From Leptidea sinapis (Eukaryota; Arthropoda; Insecta; Lepidoptera; Pieridae), in assembly GCF_905404315.1 (NCBI RefSeq), contig NC_066265.1, forward strand, positions 24,514,501-24,578,500: a DNA stretch of 64,000 bases, written 5' to 3'. Every line of letters begins with the position of its first letter. Positions within the stretch are counted from its first letter, which is position 1. The position numbers and the translations under genes were made by a program. Below are positions 57,401 to 60,418 of the stretch, piece after piece. Below the pieces are notes generated by a model, which did no database searches, had not been told where the DNA came from, and saw nothing but the letters and a program-made list of their open reading frames with translations.

Positions 57401-57942
57401 CACTGCGTCTTCCGGTACGTGGTCGCCAATCGAAGACTTTACTGATCCAATGGCCGTCTGTCCGTTGAACTGTGTGCCCTGCCCACTGCCACTCCAGTTT
57501 CGCAATCATTTGGGCTATGTCAGTGACTTTGGTTGTCCTACGGGTCTCCCCTCATTTCTGATTCGATCTCGCAGGGAAACTTCGAGCATAGCCCTCTCCT
57601 TTGCCCTCTGAGCGACCATTAGCTTTCTCATAAGGCCCATAGTTAGCGACCACGTCTGCGTACCGTAAGTCATCACTGGCAACACACACTGCTGTCGAAG
57701 CTTATTACGGTGTAGTTAGTGGAATAGTCCATATTTCGGATTTTTTATGCGAAGTGATTTGTCTATATGTATATAGTGAATATATTAATCACATATTTTT
57801 AAATTGCAGGAAGGATCGTAAAATGGCTCTTGTGCAGCTGCCCTCCATCGACGACGCTGTCGCCGCTCTCATCAAGATGCACAACTACCAACTCTCAGAG
57901 TCCAATCATCTCAGAGTTTCCTTCTCCAAATCAAGTATTTAA
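3610..57942 (+). CDS. heph: Polypyrimidine tract-binding protein (PTBP1/hephaestus), 5'-partial, 12 exons
   Basis: The exons are 3610-3756, 18023-18142, 18808-18934, 31333-31391, 49501-49660, 51046-51242, 51661-51694, 52606-52698, 54523-54637, 55920-56021, 56722-56799 and 57810-57942. They total 1365 nt: 454 codons plus TAA, with every junction in frame and every intron GT-AG. The product is the nuclear/cytoplasmic RNA-binding protein that binds CU-rich tracts and controls splicing, mRNA stability and translation. Family hallmarks seen are QFSNHKELKTD after RRM1, LNVKYNNDKSRDYT after RRM2, [20 protein letters not shown] in RRM3, SPLHRFKKPGSKN between RRM3 and RRM4, and a C-terminal LRVSFSKSSI. 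Approximate residues of the partial protein: RRM1 end 1-40, RRM2 95-180, linker 205-255, RRM3 258-335, RRM4 373-454. As is usual in PTB, the RNP motifs are non-canonical. The start codon, N-terminal signals and first half of RRM1 lie left of the window. Identification is by recognising the protein, not by a search. Confidence 0.97.
4043..4130 (+). mobile_element. SINE-like element, internally deleted
   Basis: The mid-part (TAGCTAGCGAAATTACTGGG, AGACTTAACATCTTA) is joined directly to the 3' end CTCGTCTCGTCCCTTATTGT. About 150 bp is missing and there is no clear poly(A). Confidence 0.75.
4705..4850 (+). mobile_element. tRNA-derived SINE piece
   Basis: Contains a box A-like AGCTCAGTTGGAAGAGCG and a box B-like GGTTTCGAATCCC with tRNA spacing, followed by CATCGTTCATAA and an AT-rich tail. 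The family recurs near 6.6 and 53.3 kb. An inverted copy of its tail (AAATTTGTAAC) also flanks it on the left. Confidence 0.75.
5391..5565 (-). mobile_element. SINE-like element, partial
   Basis: Antisense copy running from GGATTCTTGAAAGACC to GGCTCCCACTGGTA, the fixed 5' end of the family. The 3' third is missing. Confidence 0.85.
5714..5770 (-). mobile_element. SINE-like element, short fragment
   Basis: TTCTTGAAAACG, then TGAACGGCACCGCAATTGCG and CTCGTCAC, match the antisense middle of the family. It lies 150 bp from the copy at 5391-5565 and may be a rearranged part of it. Confidence 0.6.
5790..5900 (+). mobile_element. LINE 3' UTR fragment
   Basis: GCCCACTGAGTTTTTTGCGC then CCATTCTTCTCAGG is the complement of a stretch in the LINE ends at 12.3 and 47.2 kb. 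Confidence 0.5.
6030..6402 (+). pseudogene. Non-LTR retrotransposon RT C-terminus and 3' tail (Jockey-like)
   Basis: Translated on the + strand, with stops and shifts, it gives EELFDMIPATEFLATRHK, then GYHPYHLDV, RSSTVWLSRNFLPH and ARLSSFSIKKK. I recognise these as the common C-terminal end of a lepidopteran non-LTR reverse transcriptase. It ends in a poly(A) run. Class assignment is from memory. Confidence 0.65.
6434..6748 (+). mobile_element. SINE-like element split by another insertion
   Basis: 6434-6561 and 6686-6748 are adjacent parts of the dominant family (AAGAGACTTAACATCTTATG ... TTCATTGTAAT / GGCATCATTTACCACCAGCT ... poly(A)). The 124 bp between belong to a tRNA-derived SINE. Confidence 0.75.
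6562..6685 (-). mobile_element. tRNA-derived SINE nested in an older SINE
   Basis: Read on the - strand it begins CACAACCTGAGACTTGAACA and continues with a degraded A-box region (GAACGGTTGGTTGGCACAG) and the tail GGTTACAAATTTAATTTG. These match the heads and tails of the copies near 53.2 and 4.8 kb. The B-box part is lost. Confidence 0.65.
6970..7037 (-). mobile_element. SINE-like element, decayed fragment
   Basis: GGGCCGTTGTGGTTCCCA, later TATGCAAG and GGTAACTGGTA, resemble the antisense 5' part of the family, with many changes. Confidence 0.45.
7435..7658 (+). mobile_element. SINE-like element, 5'-truncated
   Basis: Starts at CATTACTGTGTTTCGGTCTG and runs to CGTCTCTTATTTTTATAAAA. About the first 85 bp are missing. 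Confidence 0.9.
8435..8728 (+). mobile_element. SINE-like element, near full length
   Basis: Runs from CCAGTGGTAGGCTCCTTTGC to CATAAAAAAA. It is flanked by an approximate target duplication, ACTTAACGG before and ACTTGACGG after the tail, as expected for retroposition. Confidence 0.92.
9344..9470 (-). mobile_element. SINE-like element, internal fragment
   Basis: Antisense middle part, CATTACAATGCAGTGCCGCT to TTTGCCCAGTAATTTC. Both ends are missing. Confidence 0.85.
10130..10342 (-). mobile_element. tRNA-derived SINE, second family
   Basis: On the - strand: CGACCCATATAGCCTATTGG (box A region), GGTCCCGGGTTCGAATCCCG (box B), AGGTGCAAACATTTATAT, then a tail ending TACAGGCTATGCCTAGTTTC. It aligns end to end with the + strand copy at 34833-35050. 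Confidence 0.85.
10869..11166 (-). mobile_element. SINE-like element, near full length
   Basis: Antisense copy from a poly(T) run (10869) and ATGAAAATAAGGGACAAGAC to GGAGCCTCCCACTGGTA. Confidence 0.92.
11811..11960. repeat. Possible dispersed repeat
   Basis: Starts TACAGGATGTCCCACGGCTA, a pattern I associate with dispersed insect elements. There is no second copy in this window, so support is weak. Confidence 0.25.
12209..12829 (-). mobile_element. LINE 3' end with RT C-terminal coding sequence (CR1/Jockey-like)
   Basis: An open - strand frame (12829 to 12419) encodes the C-terminal tail of a LINE reverse transcriptase: LTVASQYIFDNVFYVHK, then SVSKSF-like and CFYNMIPENVQNKYVTKFK motifs, ending KGYYSINDFHNDTTDWE. 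It is followed on that strand by a 3' UTR with AAGCCCGCTGAGTTTCTTGC and an A/T-rich end. The UTR recurs at 47143-47365 and the coding part, diverged, at 33785-34230. The 5' truncation is typical of LINEs. Confidence 0.75.
13226..13537 (+). mobile_element. SINE-like element, near full length
   Basis: Runs from CCCAGTGGGAGGCTCCTTTG to CGTCCCTTATTACCATATA. The poly(A) is replaced by a TA-rich end. Confidence 0.92.
14083..14409 (-). mobile_element. Non-autonomous Helitron
   Basis: Read on the - strand it starts TCTATATAC and ends CAACGTTTGCTGGGTCAGCT AG. This gives the TC start, a short hairpin (GCTGGGTCAGC) and CTAG end of Helitrons, and it sits between A and T as expected. The 3' end matches the copy ending at 26309, but the interior differs. 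Confidence 0.75.
15093..15387 (+). mobile_element. SINE-like element, near full length
   Basis: Runs from CCAGTGGGTTACATTTGCAC to TCATTGTCATAAGAAAAAA, with small internal deletions. Confidence 0.92.
15916..16222 (-). mobile_element. SINE-like element, near full length
   Basis: Antisense copy from TTATGAAAATAAGGGACGAG to GTGCCTCCCACTAGTA. It lacks a long poly(T). Confidence 0.92.
17383..17527 (+). mobile_element. Non-LTR retrotransposon 3' tail
   Basis: ATTGGGCCGCGGTATCCACT, then TATGACCCGTATGTG and CTCCTCTTCCGTTAAAAAAT, resembles the 3' ends of lepidopteran LINEs, as at 28.0 kb. Boundaries are approximate. Confidence 0.45.
17536..17975 (-). pseudogene. LINE reverse transcriptase C-terminal fragment
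   Basis: Read on the - strand from 17975 it stays open into AYCTSFYTSSLWVDYAQKQY, NALRVQYNNAFRMLLGLPRY, CSASGMFAEACIDCFYATMR and then RVRASPNGILRAFYHRFD, ending near 17638. I recognise this as the C-terminal region of a LINE reverse transcriptase. An A/T-rich (AAT)n tail follows at 17536-17570. Family name uncertain. Confidence 0.65.
18023..18142 (+). CDS. heph: heph exon encoding the RRM1-RRM2 linker
   Basis: 40 codons, phase 0 at both ends. The acceptor is ACTTTTAG and the donor GTACCT. The product is Ala-rich (SASAQAALQAA, then GAAIVAGTGAALQPANGG), like the Ala-rich linker (QARAQAALQA) of vertebrate PTBP1. A second AG lies in frame nearby (TCTGCCTCAG, ending at 18032). Use of that AG would cost 10 nt and break the frame, so the first AG is chosen. 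Confidence 0.92.
18192..18300 (-). repeat. LINE-tail-like AT-rich repeat
   Basis: TCAAATCAAATCAAATCAT followed by ATTTTTATTTCATAGGCAAA resembles the antisense 3' tail of a LINE. No coding part remains. Confidence 0.35.
18462..18512 (+). repeat. Near-perfect hairpin in a heph intron
   Basis: GAGTAGAGTAGATGCC plus TCAATCC (18462-18484) pairs with GGATTGTGGCATCTACTCTA plus CTC (18490-18512). That is a 23-bp stem with one mismatch and a 5-base loop. Confidence 0.9.
18808..18934 (+). CDS. heph: heph exon encoding the first half of RRM2
   Basis: 42 codons plus one base (phase 1 out). The acceptor is TTGTTTCAG and the donor GTAAGT. It encodes the RNP2-like strand VLRVIIEHMLYP, the first helix and VLKIVTFTKN, a close match to PTBP1 RRM2. 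It is separated from the linker exon by only 665 bp, while 12.4 kb follows. Confidence 0.97.
20070..20276 (-). pseudogene. RTE-type LINE, 3' end of the RT frame
   Basis: The - strand gives RWGSKVLEWRPHTGR, then after a frameshift VGRPLARWADDLVKIAGIRW and GEAFVQQWTSSG. This is the C-terminus of the insect RTE endonuclease-reverse transcriptase, followed by a (TGA)n tail. Stop codons and shifts show it is dead. Confidence 0.8.
22226..22372 (+). mobile_element. LINE 3' end fragment (shared with 45.6 and 54.7 kb)
   Basis: CTCAGAGCGCCATTAGTTTA, CGAAGCGGTAGTAGTATCTA and AGGAATCAATTTTGAGAAAA, then TAAATGCCTTT, occur at all three sites. Its AATAAATG end looks like a poly(A) signal. Confidence 0.6.
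23093..23403 (+). mobile_element. SINE-like element, near full length
   Basis: Runs from AGTGGGAGGCTCCTTTGCAC to TCGTCCCTTATTTTCATAAA plus As. Confidence 0.93.
24411..24735 (-). pseudogene. LINE RT C-terminal fragment (RTE-like)
   Basis: The - strand reads YGTKTWTLKKADKDRLDAFE, MWFWSKMLQIPWTAFRTNQS, RLSSICLRRI, stop, EFFGHIARKDGHNLEQLMVT. This is the conserved C-terminus of an RTE-like endonuclease-reverse transcriptase, from a lineage distinct from the other RTE pieces here. Confidence 0.75.
25262..25440 (+). mobile_element. Fragment of an inverted-repeat element
   Basis: GGCGTTACTTTGCGGAAATC, then TTAGTGTTAATTCC and CGACACGTGTTTCGCCTCTA CACGAGGCATCC match the element at 56115-56323. The right arm is not seen. 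Confidence 0.6.
25849..26760 (+). repeat. Dispersed repeat interrupted by an insertion
   Basis: 25849-25994 matches 2490-2640 (GTGAGAGTGAAATTTTAAGG, AACAGGGTGAAGTTGG) and 26590-26760 matches 2700-2870 (AGTTCTTTCTACAAACGTAG, CTTCTTGCGTACATACATAA). About 590 bp that include a Helitron lie between. Confidence 0.65.
25995..26309 (+). mobile_element. Non-autonomous Helitron
   Basis: Starts TCTATGTAATATATAAAATT and ends CAACGTTTGCTGGGCCAGCT AG, with a hairpin (CTGGGCCAG) just before CTAG. The interior (CTCCTCCGAAACGGCTTGAC, GTAGGTCTGAGAATCGG) is typical of a common lepidopteran Helitron group. The base before it is G, not the usual A. Confidence 0.75.
27358..27592 (+). pseudogene. RTE-type LINE, 3' end
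   Basis: Sense-strand RTE C-terminus: GGCAGTGGGCAGGGCACAC, then CTCGAATGGCGACCAAGTAC, GTTGGTAGGCC and GGCCTTTGTCCAGCAGGGGA, with a decayed (ATGATG) tail. It has several frameshifts and internal deletions. Confidence 0.8.
28020..28131 (+). mobile_element. Non-LTR retrotransposon 3' tail
   Basis: CTGTCTCCCAAAGGGCCGGC, CATTAGGTGACCGCTATGAA and GTTCGCCCTCCTCTTCTATA followed by As. This is a LINE 3' end with no coding part left. Confidence 0.55.
28467..28780 (+). mobile_element. SINE-like element, near full length
   Basis: Runs from CCAGTGGGAGGCTCCTTTGC to GTCGCTTATTTTCATAAAAA. It has a small deletion where other copies read GTGTTTCGGT, and a duplication around CATTGATTACAATGCCCATT. Confidence 0.92.
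31333..31391 (+). CDS. heph: heph exon encoding the middle of RRM2
   Basis: 59 nt; phase 1 in, phase 0 out. The acceptor is TTTGTTTCAG and the donor GTGAGT. It encodes TFQALIQYPDTGSAQMAKT, the RNP1-like strand and start of the second helix. It is an isolated small exon between introns of 12.4 and 18.1 kb. Skipping it would shift the frame. Confidence 0.96.
32748..33056 (-). mobile_element. SINE-like element, near full length
   Basis: Antisense copy from a T run and ATGACAATAAGGGACGACAC to GGAGCCTCCCACTGGTA. Confidence 0.92.
33785..34230 (-). pseudogene. LINE RT C-terminal relic (CR1/Jockey-like)
   Basis: The - strand reads RTSYTLINILAKIKKNSDVH, SVNTTNKHKLAIPSITTLRK and FKVDCVIFYNKLPNDIKILP with later shifts. 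It is the same domain as at 12.4-12.8 kb and more decayed. Confidence 0.65.
34640..34712 (+). mobile_element. Helitron-like fragment
   Basis: GATCGGAATAATACTTATAC, CACAAGATGCAGCG and TTCGGAGAAGG are the inverted match of the piece at 44560-44692. Confidence 0.45.
34833..35050 (+). mobile_element. tRNA-derived SINE, second family
   Basis: GACGACCTATATAGCCGAGT GATTAGCG (box A region) and GGTCCCGGGTTCGAATTCCG (box B), then GGATGTTTGTTTCCGAGGCA TGG and a tail with ACACAGGCTATGCC. It is the sense copy of the element at 10130-10342. Confidence 0.85.
35239..35500. mobile_element. MITE-like element with short terminal inverted repeats
   Basis: CGTTCCCAAT at the left end and ATTGGGAACG at the right are perfect 10-bp inverted repeats, about 262 bp apart. 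The interior has opposed TCTTATCGACGG / CGATAAGATTGACTTATCGG segments. No coding capacity. Superfamily not assigned. Confidence 0.6.
36360..36830 (+). pseudogene. Non-LTR retrotransposon C-terminus with zinc knuckle
   Basis: The + strand near 36680-36800 reads NKVERKTCIICLEADETPLH and then LLCDCGPLIYKRNTILGDH. The Cys-x2-Cys...His-x3-Cys pattern is that of the C-terminal zinc knuckle of R1/Jockey-type ORF2 proteins. The 5' part is decayed and the left boundary is a guess. Confidence 0.55.
39792..40102 (+). mobile_element. SINE-like element, near full length
   Basis: Runs from CCAGTGGGAGGCACCTTTGC to CTCCTTATTATCATAAAAAA. One of the least diverged copies. Confidence 0.93.
40802..41034 (+). 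mobile_element. SINE-like element, internally deleted, with extra 5' sequence
   Basis: CCAGTAGCCAGGCTTCTTAT to ATGTTATCATAAAAAAA, missing about 80 bp after GTCTCAAGGTAA. The 100 bp to its left (CCCAAACCCAAGGGTGTCGT AAGAGGTG) look like part of the same or a related retroelement. Confidence 0.85.
44560..44692 (-). mobile_element. Helitron-like 5' end fragment
   Basis: CTTCTCCGAAACACGCTGCA, GATCAGTTCAGTAGTTTGCG and a right end TTTATTAGTATAGA. On the - strand this starts TCTATACTAATAAA, like the TC-starting 5' ends of other Helitrons. Confidence 0.5.
45590..46010 (-). mobile_element. LINE 3' end and decayed RT tail
   Basis: Antisense of the repeat at 22226-22372 (GGCATTTATTTTCTCAAAAT, CGCTTCGGAAACAAATGGCG), extended leftward on the - strand into sequence like INSILKVNCAICIRYIITLR. 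The latter resembles the C-terminal tail of a LINE RT. Confidence 0.55.
46277..46566 (+). mobile_element. SINE-like element, 3'-truncated
   Basis: Runs from CCATTGGGAGGCTCCTTTGC to GTCCTGCTCGTCTCGT. It stops abruptly before CCCTTATT and the poly(A). Confidence 0.9.
46826..46839 (+). repeat. Poly(C) run
   Basis: About 14 consecutive C residues, unusual in this AT-rich sequence. Confidence 0.9.
47143..47365 (-). mobile_element. LINE 3' UTR
   Basis: TTCAAATATTTTTATTCAAA, CACCCATTCCAAAATGAATG and CCTGAGAAGAATGGGCGCAA match 12209-12420. No RT coding part is present. Confidence 0.65.
47509..47741 (-). mobile_element. SINE-like element, 5'-truncated
   Basis: Antisense copy from poly(T) and AATGAAAATAAGGGACAAGA to GACCGAAACAGTAATGCTTA. 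The last 90 bp (its 5' end) are missing. Confidence 0.9.
48108..48340 (+). mobile_element. SINE-like element, 3'-truncated
   Basis: Runs from CCAGTGGGAGGCTCCTTTGC to CGGCACTGCATTGTAAGCAG. About 30 bp near GGTACCACAACGG are deleted, and the 3' end is lost in AT-rich repeats. Confidence 0.9.
48388..48430 (+). repeat. (TA)n microsatellite
   Basis: An AT/TA run of about 35 bp next to a truncated SINE. Confidence 0.9.
49137..49232 (+). repeat. Three copies of a GAGCTC-based inverted repeat
   Basis: TGAACTCGAAGAGCTCAAAA (49137), TGAGCTCGAAGAGCTGAAAA (49177) and TGAGCTCAAAGAGCTCAAAA (49213), spaced 40 and 36 bp. Each is itself a near palindrome. They lie 270 bp before a heph exon. Confidence 0.85.
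49501..49660 (+). CDS. heph: heph exon encoding the end of RRM2
   Basis: 53 codons plus one base (phase 1 out). The acceptor is TTGTTCGCAG and the donor GTGAGT. It begins ALDGQNIYNGCCTLRIDYS and includes the RRM2 tail LNVKYNNDKSRDYT. Reading past the donor would add about 20 codons before a stop ending at 49719. The family match and the next exon's phase support splicing at 49660. Confidence 0.96.
49661..51045 (+). other. heph: heph intron, 1.4 kb
   Basis: GTGAGT to TTTTCCAG. It is AT-rich and unremarkable until a degenerate antisense SINE (50811-50999) just before the acceptor. Confidence 0.85.
50811..50999 (-). mobile_element. SINE-like element, degenerate, abutting a heph exon
   Basis: Antisense copy from TTATGATAAGGGACGAGACG to GGAGCTTCCTACTGGA with two internal deletions. 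It ends 46 bp before the exon at 51046. Confidence 0.85.
51046..51242 (+). CDS. heph: heph exon encoding the RRM2-RRM3 linker and start of RRM3
   Basis: 197 nt; phase 1 in, phase 0 out. The acceptor is TATTTTTCCAG and the donor GTTTGT is weak. It encodes a low-complexity Gly/Leu/Pro/Ala linker (GGGVLAPPFLGLG, PALRALAAPPLPL) and then the RRM3 RNP2 strand VLLVSNLNEE. It is GC-rich against an AT-rich background, which leaves several other frames open by chance. A degenerate antisense SINE ends 46 bp upstream. Confidence 0.95.
51243..51660 (+). other. heph: heph intron, 418 bp, before the 34-nt exon
   Basis: The shortest intron of the gene and free of recognisable repeats. It ends in a pyrimidine tract with repeated TCTT motifs (51635-51650), the type of site PTB itself binds. 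Confidence 0.85.
51661..51694 (+). CDS. heph: heph 34-nt exon in RRM3, candidate autoregulatory cassette
   Basis: 34 nt; phase 0 in, phase 1 out. It encodes MVTPDALFTLF plus the first base of Gly. A pyrimidine tract with three overlapping-spaced TCTT motifs (51635-51650) precedes the acceptor; the donor is GTACGT. Established for vertebrates: the matching exon of PTBP1 (exon 11) and PTBP2 (exon 10) is also 34 nt and is skipped under PTB control to trigger nonsense-mediated decay. Seen here: skipping would join GAG to 52606 and reach TGA at 52630-52632. That this exon is regulated here is inference. Confidence 0.95.
51695..52605 (+). other. heph: heph intron, 911 bp, after the 34-nt exon
   Basis: GTACGT to GATTTAG. 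It contains an RTE 3' fragment (52350-52468); the rest shows nothing recognisable. Confidence 0.85.
52350..52468 (-). pseudogene. RTE-type LINE, last 120 bp
   Basis: GCTGGAAGACGTCCACTGCT, GGACAAAGGCCTCCTCC and CAACGTATTCCGGCGATCTT are the antisense RTE 3' coding end, as at 20.1 kb. Confidence 0.8.
52606..52698 (+). CDS. heph: heph exon encoding the core of RRM3
   Basis: 93 nt; phase 1 in, phase 1 out. The acceptor is TTATGATTTAG and the donor GTAAGT. It encodes [20 protein letters not shown] and then IQMAEPHQAHL, the RNP1-like strand and second helix. It is among the most conserved stretches of the family. Confidence 0.97.
53005..53070 (+). mobile_element. tRNA-derived SINE, 3' part only
   Basis: TCGAGTCCCGCATCGTTCAT followed by AAAATTGTGTTTTTCAAATT and TTATTTGTGTATTA matches the tail of the element at 53197-53370, 260 bp away. 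Confidence 0.75.
53197..53370 (+). mobile_element. tRNA-derived SINE with intact tRNA-like fold
   Basis: The head CCACAACCTGAGAGTTGAAC leads to a 73-nt tRNA-like part (53256-53328). All stems can form: acceptor GAACGGT/ATTGTTC, D stem GCTC/GGGC, anticodon stem CCGGT/GCCGG, T stem GTGGG/TCCGC. Box A is TAGCTCAGTTGG and box B GGGTTCGAGTTCC. Position 33 is C rather than the invariant U, and a repeat tail follows, so this is a SINE, not a working tRNA gene. Confidence 0.85.
53920..54156 (-). mobile_element. Non-autonomous Helitron
   Basis: On the - strand it starts TCAATACTTATATTATAAAG and ends with GGGTCTCAGCTAG, between A and T. The interior (AATCGGTTCAGTAGTTGCGG read on +, then CAAACAAACAAAC) is typical of lepidopteran Helitrons. 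Confidence 0.7.
54175..54345 (+). mobile_element. Inverted-repeat element, right part
   Basis: TTCGGCATGTGTTTGCCTCT and ACACGAGGCATCCTCCGGAG match the loop of the 56.1-kb element. It ends ATTATGGATTTCCGTAAAAT, the inverse of that element's left end GCGGAAATCCATAAC. Confidence 0.6.
54523..54637 (+). CDS. heph: heph exon encoding the end of RRM3
   Basis: 115 nt; phase 1 in, phase 2 out. The acceptor is TGTTTTCCAG and the donor GTAACT. It encodes AMTHMDKLRVFGKAMRVMLS and then KHQTVQLPKEGQPDAGLT, the last helix and strand of RRM3 and the start of the RRM3-RRM4 linker. Confidence 0.96.
54675..54825 (+). mobile_element. LINE 3' end fragment
   Basis: GAGTTTCTTGCGCCGCTTCT, CGCCATTTGTTTCCGAAGCG and AATCAATTTTGAGAAAATAA match 22226-22372. 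Confidence 0.65.
54860..55277. mobile_element. Two opposed Helitron-like 3' ends
   Basis: The left end ACTAGCTGTTACCCGTCACT, read on the - strand, and the right end CTGTCGGGTCACCTAG, on the + strand, both look like Helitron 3' ends (CTAG between A and T). They point outward from 418 bp of AT-rich sequence. Confidence 0.5.
55565..55745 (-). mobile_element. SINE-like element, 5' half
   Basis: Antisense copy from ACACTACAATTGCGCTCGT to AGCAGCCTCCTACTGGTTA. The 3' half is missing. It ends 175 bp before a heph exon. Confidence 0.85.
55920..56021 (+). CDS. heph: heph exon linking RRM3 to RRM4
   Basis: 102 nt; phase 2 in, phase 2 out. The acceptor is TTGTTACAG and the donor GTAAGT. It encodes DYSQSPLHRFKKPGSKN, then YQNIYPPSATLHLSNIP. 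The last part is the RNP2 strand of RRM4. Confidence 0.97.
56100..56336. mobile_element. Foldback element with 32-bp inverted repeats and 15-bp flanking duplication
   Basis: The 32-bp arm at 56151-56182 (ATACAAATTATTTAAGTTTT...) is repeated perfectly inverted at 56292-56323. ATATCTATCAGATCT occurs at 56100-56114 and again at 56322-56336, like a target duplication. The 36 bp between the left duplication and the left arm (GGCGTTACTTTGCGGAAATC...) are family sequence also seen at 25.3 kb. Confidence 0.8.
56362..56672 (-). mobile_element. SINE-like element, near full length, abutting a heph exon
   Basis: Antisense copy from a T run and CAATAAGAGACGAGACGAGC to GGAGCCTTCCACTGATTTA. It ends 49 bp before the exon at 56722. 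Confidence 0.92.
56722..56799 (+). CDS. heph: heph exon encoding the first helix of RRM4
   Basis: 78 nt; phase 2 in, phase 2 out. The acceptor is TTATTTACAG and the donor GTGAGT. It encodes ATVAEDEIKEAFAKRGFTIK and then AFKFFP. An antisense SINE ends 49 bp upstream of the acceptor. Confidence 0.95.
56800..57809 (+). other. heph: heph intron, 1.0 kb
   Basis: GTGAGT to AATTGCAG. It contains an antisense RTE LINE fragment (57337-57703); the first 500 bp show nothing recognisable. Confidence 0.85.
57337..57703 (-). pseudogene. RTE-type LINE, RT C-terminal part
   Basis: The - strand reads CVLPVMTYGTQTWSLTMGLM, RKLMVAQRAKERAMLEVSLR, DRIRNE, then TDIAQMIAKLEWQWAGHTVQ and TRWTDDLVKIAGI. This is the insect RTE C-terminus, with a frameshift near the RNE motif. 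It lacks the last 100 bp found at 20.1 kb. Confidence 0.85.
57810..57942 (+). CDS. heph: heph last coding exon, end of RRM4 and stop
   Basis: 133 nt including TAA at 57940-57942. The acceptor is TTAAATTGCAG. It encodes KDRKMALVQLPSIDDAVAAL and the family C-terminus (LRVSFSKSSI in place of the vertebrate LRVSFSKSTI). The reading frame ends exactly where vertebrate PTBP1 does. Confidence 0.97.
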
Positions 57943-59065
57943 AGTATCCCACACACTCCCTAAGGAATATCACACGTTGGTCGCGTTTCGCCCTAATTAG
58001 AGATAACGCATCAGATTTTGTTGCCATCTTGGCTGAAATGTAATTGTTTTGACATAAATTTGTTTTGTAATTGCAACAAAATTTGATGATCGGCGAACGC
58101 GCGACTGTACCTCTCTCATACTCGACAACTTGACTCGACTGAATTATATTGTATCTTCATTACGCTTACTTGGAACAGTTAAGAGGTTAAGTGCTACTCT
58201 ACTTCCCTAGTGTTACGTCTTTAGGGTAGCGACATCTAACGGCAGCTCCTAGTACTAACTCACTATTTTTATCTACCCTCATCTAGCTATGATTTGTAAA
58301 AGAGAGTATTTATATTTGGTGTGGTATTTCATTCCGTGTATATTATTGATATTCTTTTATTTTTTTACATAGATATTATACTTTCCAAGTGATTTTTCGA
58401 TAATTTCTTTCGATGATGCAGATCGCAATGTGATTGCGTTACAGTTATTTGCAAACTACAAGGATCATAGGCAATGTTAAACATTGCACTCGTTACGCCC
58501 GTGTTTCTATTTCGCATTATATTATATTTTATTCATAACACGTTGAGGCCACGTATCAACATATTATGTTTGATGTCACATATTATAATTTGCAGTTATC
58601 ACTGTAAAATAGTTTATTAACATATTTATCTATTTCAATGTGCACAATTGATTAATGCATTTTTAAGTACCTAGGTAAAGTTTTGTGCGCATACACATTT
58701 TATTTTACTGAACGAAACACTGTTTAAAAATGTGTATGTGTGTGCAATATTAGTTGTTACGATTTTATTAAATTTAAGGTTATATCATCTTCAACCGGTT
58801 AAATCCGGTTCTTCACTTACATTTCTTTGTTAATTGTAGTTATTTCGATTAGTTAGTGTAATCACATCTTTTGTATTACTTAGTTGTTAAATGATAACGG
58901 GATAAGCCCACGCGTTTGAACATGGTCGTATACTATGACGTCACTAAAATGGCGGTTGTCCTATTCTCAAAGAGCTGGGGTTATATAAACGCGCACGTGG
59001 ATTCAGGTGACGAATTAGTGACATGATGCATTTATTTGATGTTAATTTATATTAATGGTAGCTAC

Positions 59066-59071
59066 AATAAA
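59066..59071 (+). terminator. AATAAA, candidate proximal poly(A) signal
   Basis: Exact AATAAA about 1.1 kb after the stop codon, followed by TGCTCGTGCATTCTTCACTT, which has a T-rich end. It could give a short 3' UTR isoform. Confidence 0.35.
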
Positions 59072-60412
59072 TGCTCGTGCATTCTTCACTTCACTAGGCT
59101 ATTTATAATTTAATTTGTATAAAACTTGTTTATCGTACCTATTGTAATGTGGAACGACATATTAATTTACTGGAGGAAGTTTATTAGGCTCACACTGTTG
59201 TCGTAATTGTCTGGTCTTCAGTAAATTAATTTACAGCGTCGTTTGGCTGCTACGTAACTGAAGTATTTCCAAGATCTGATCTACCTTTCTGCATGTTTTG
59301 TCTTACATTCACACTGTATCGTAAATACAGCAGTATTTTAGCTCATTGATATACTCATCTTTAATTGTAAATAGTTTCCCAAACACTTCAATTATTCTCG
59401 ATTGGTCTCTCACACATCTTTGCCTTCTTAAATTTAAATGCGTCTAGTCCAAACAAAAGGATATTTAGTTGTGAATTAGGTGAAAGCTCGAAATGTGCGC
59501 CATATCCAAGTCTGGTGAAGCTAAATATTGGTCAAGCAAGCTATTCAGTGCTGTGTTGTGCTCAAGCTGTTAGGACCAGTCGTAGGTGTTCAGTTACACG
59601 TCCAAACAATGTGATTAGGCAAACATGCGTGAAACAGAGACCTGATTATGACGAATAAGGCGCCGTTTGAATCGGCGATATAATATCAATTATCTAATGA
59701 TAAGGGTATCACGTCCCCCACAAGCCGTAAACGGTTTATTTGTTCCATATTCCGGTTAGAGTTGGCAAGTGGCGACGAGGGTTCTTTTTCCCCAGAATCG
59801 TGAAAATATCGCTTCGAACATATCCTCTTTGTCACAAATAGTCCAAGTCGTTAGATATATTTACACTATAAAATTGTATCGTAATTATACATCACGTATG
59901 GATTAAAATTAACATAAAACTAGAGCTTAGTAAGAAGAAATTAAAAAAAAATAATAGTTTTCTCTAAATCGTAAGGTATAAGGATATGTAGAGTTTTGTT
60001 CTGGTATCGTGTTAGTCGGCAACGGTAAGCAGTAAGTATAGGTCGGTATAGATAATGTTAGGTGACCAGGGTGAGGTGATATTTTGCGCATTTTTGAATG
60101 TATTTTACTCAAGCGGTACAGAGGCAACGCTGTGCCTGATGAAATGAACTGCAAACGAGTGGCGAGGGTTCGGTTCTGTTTGACGCGATCGCGGCCGGAG
60201 GAACACGTACCTATTTATAATTATTATAATCAATTGTTAAGGTAAAGAGATTACATATCTAACTATACTCATCGAAGAACGCTACACACTTACCATTCGA
60301 CACTTCAAGCCAGATTGTTTTAAAACTACCCGCAAATTAAACTTATTTGATATTTCGCTTGCGCTCAAACTATAGGTCGGTGTGTATCGTTCACGGGCCT
60401 AAAACTATCCTC

Positions 60413-60418
60413 AATAAA
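60413..60418 (+). terminator. AATAAA, candidate poly(A) signal
   Basis: Exact AATAAA about 2.5 kb after the stop. The downstream GT-rich context is weak. Confidence 0.2.
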
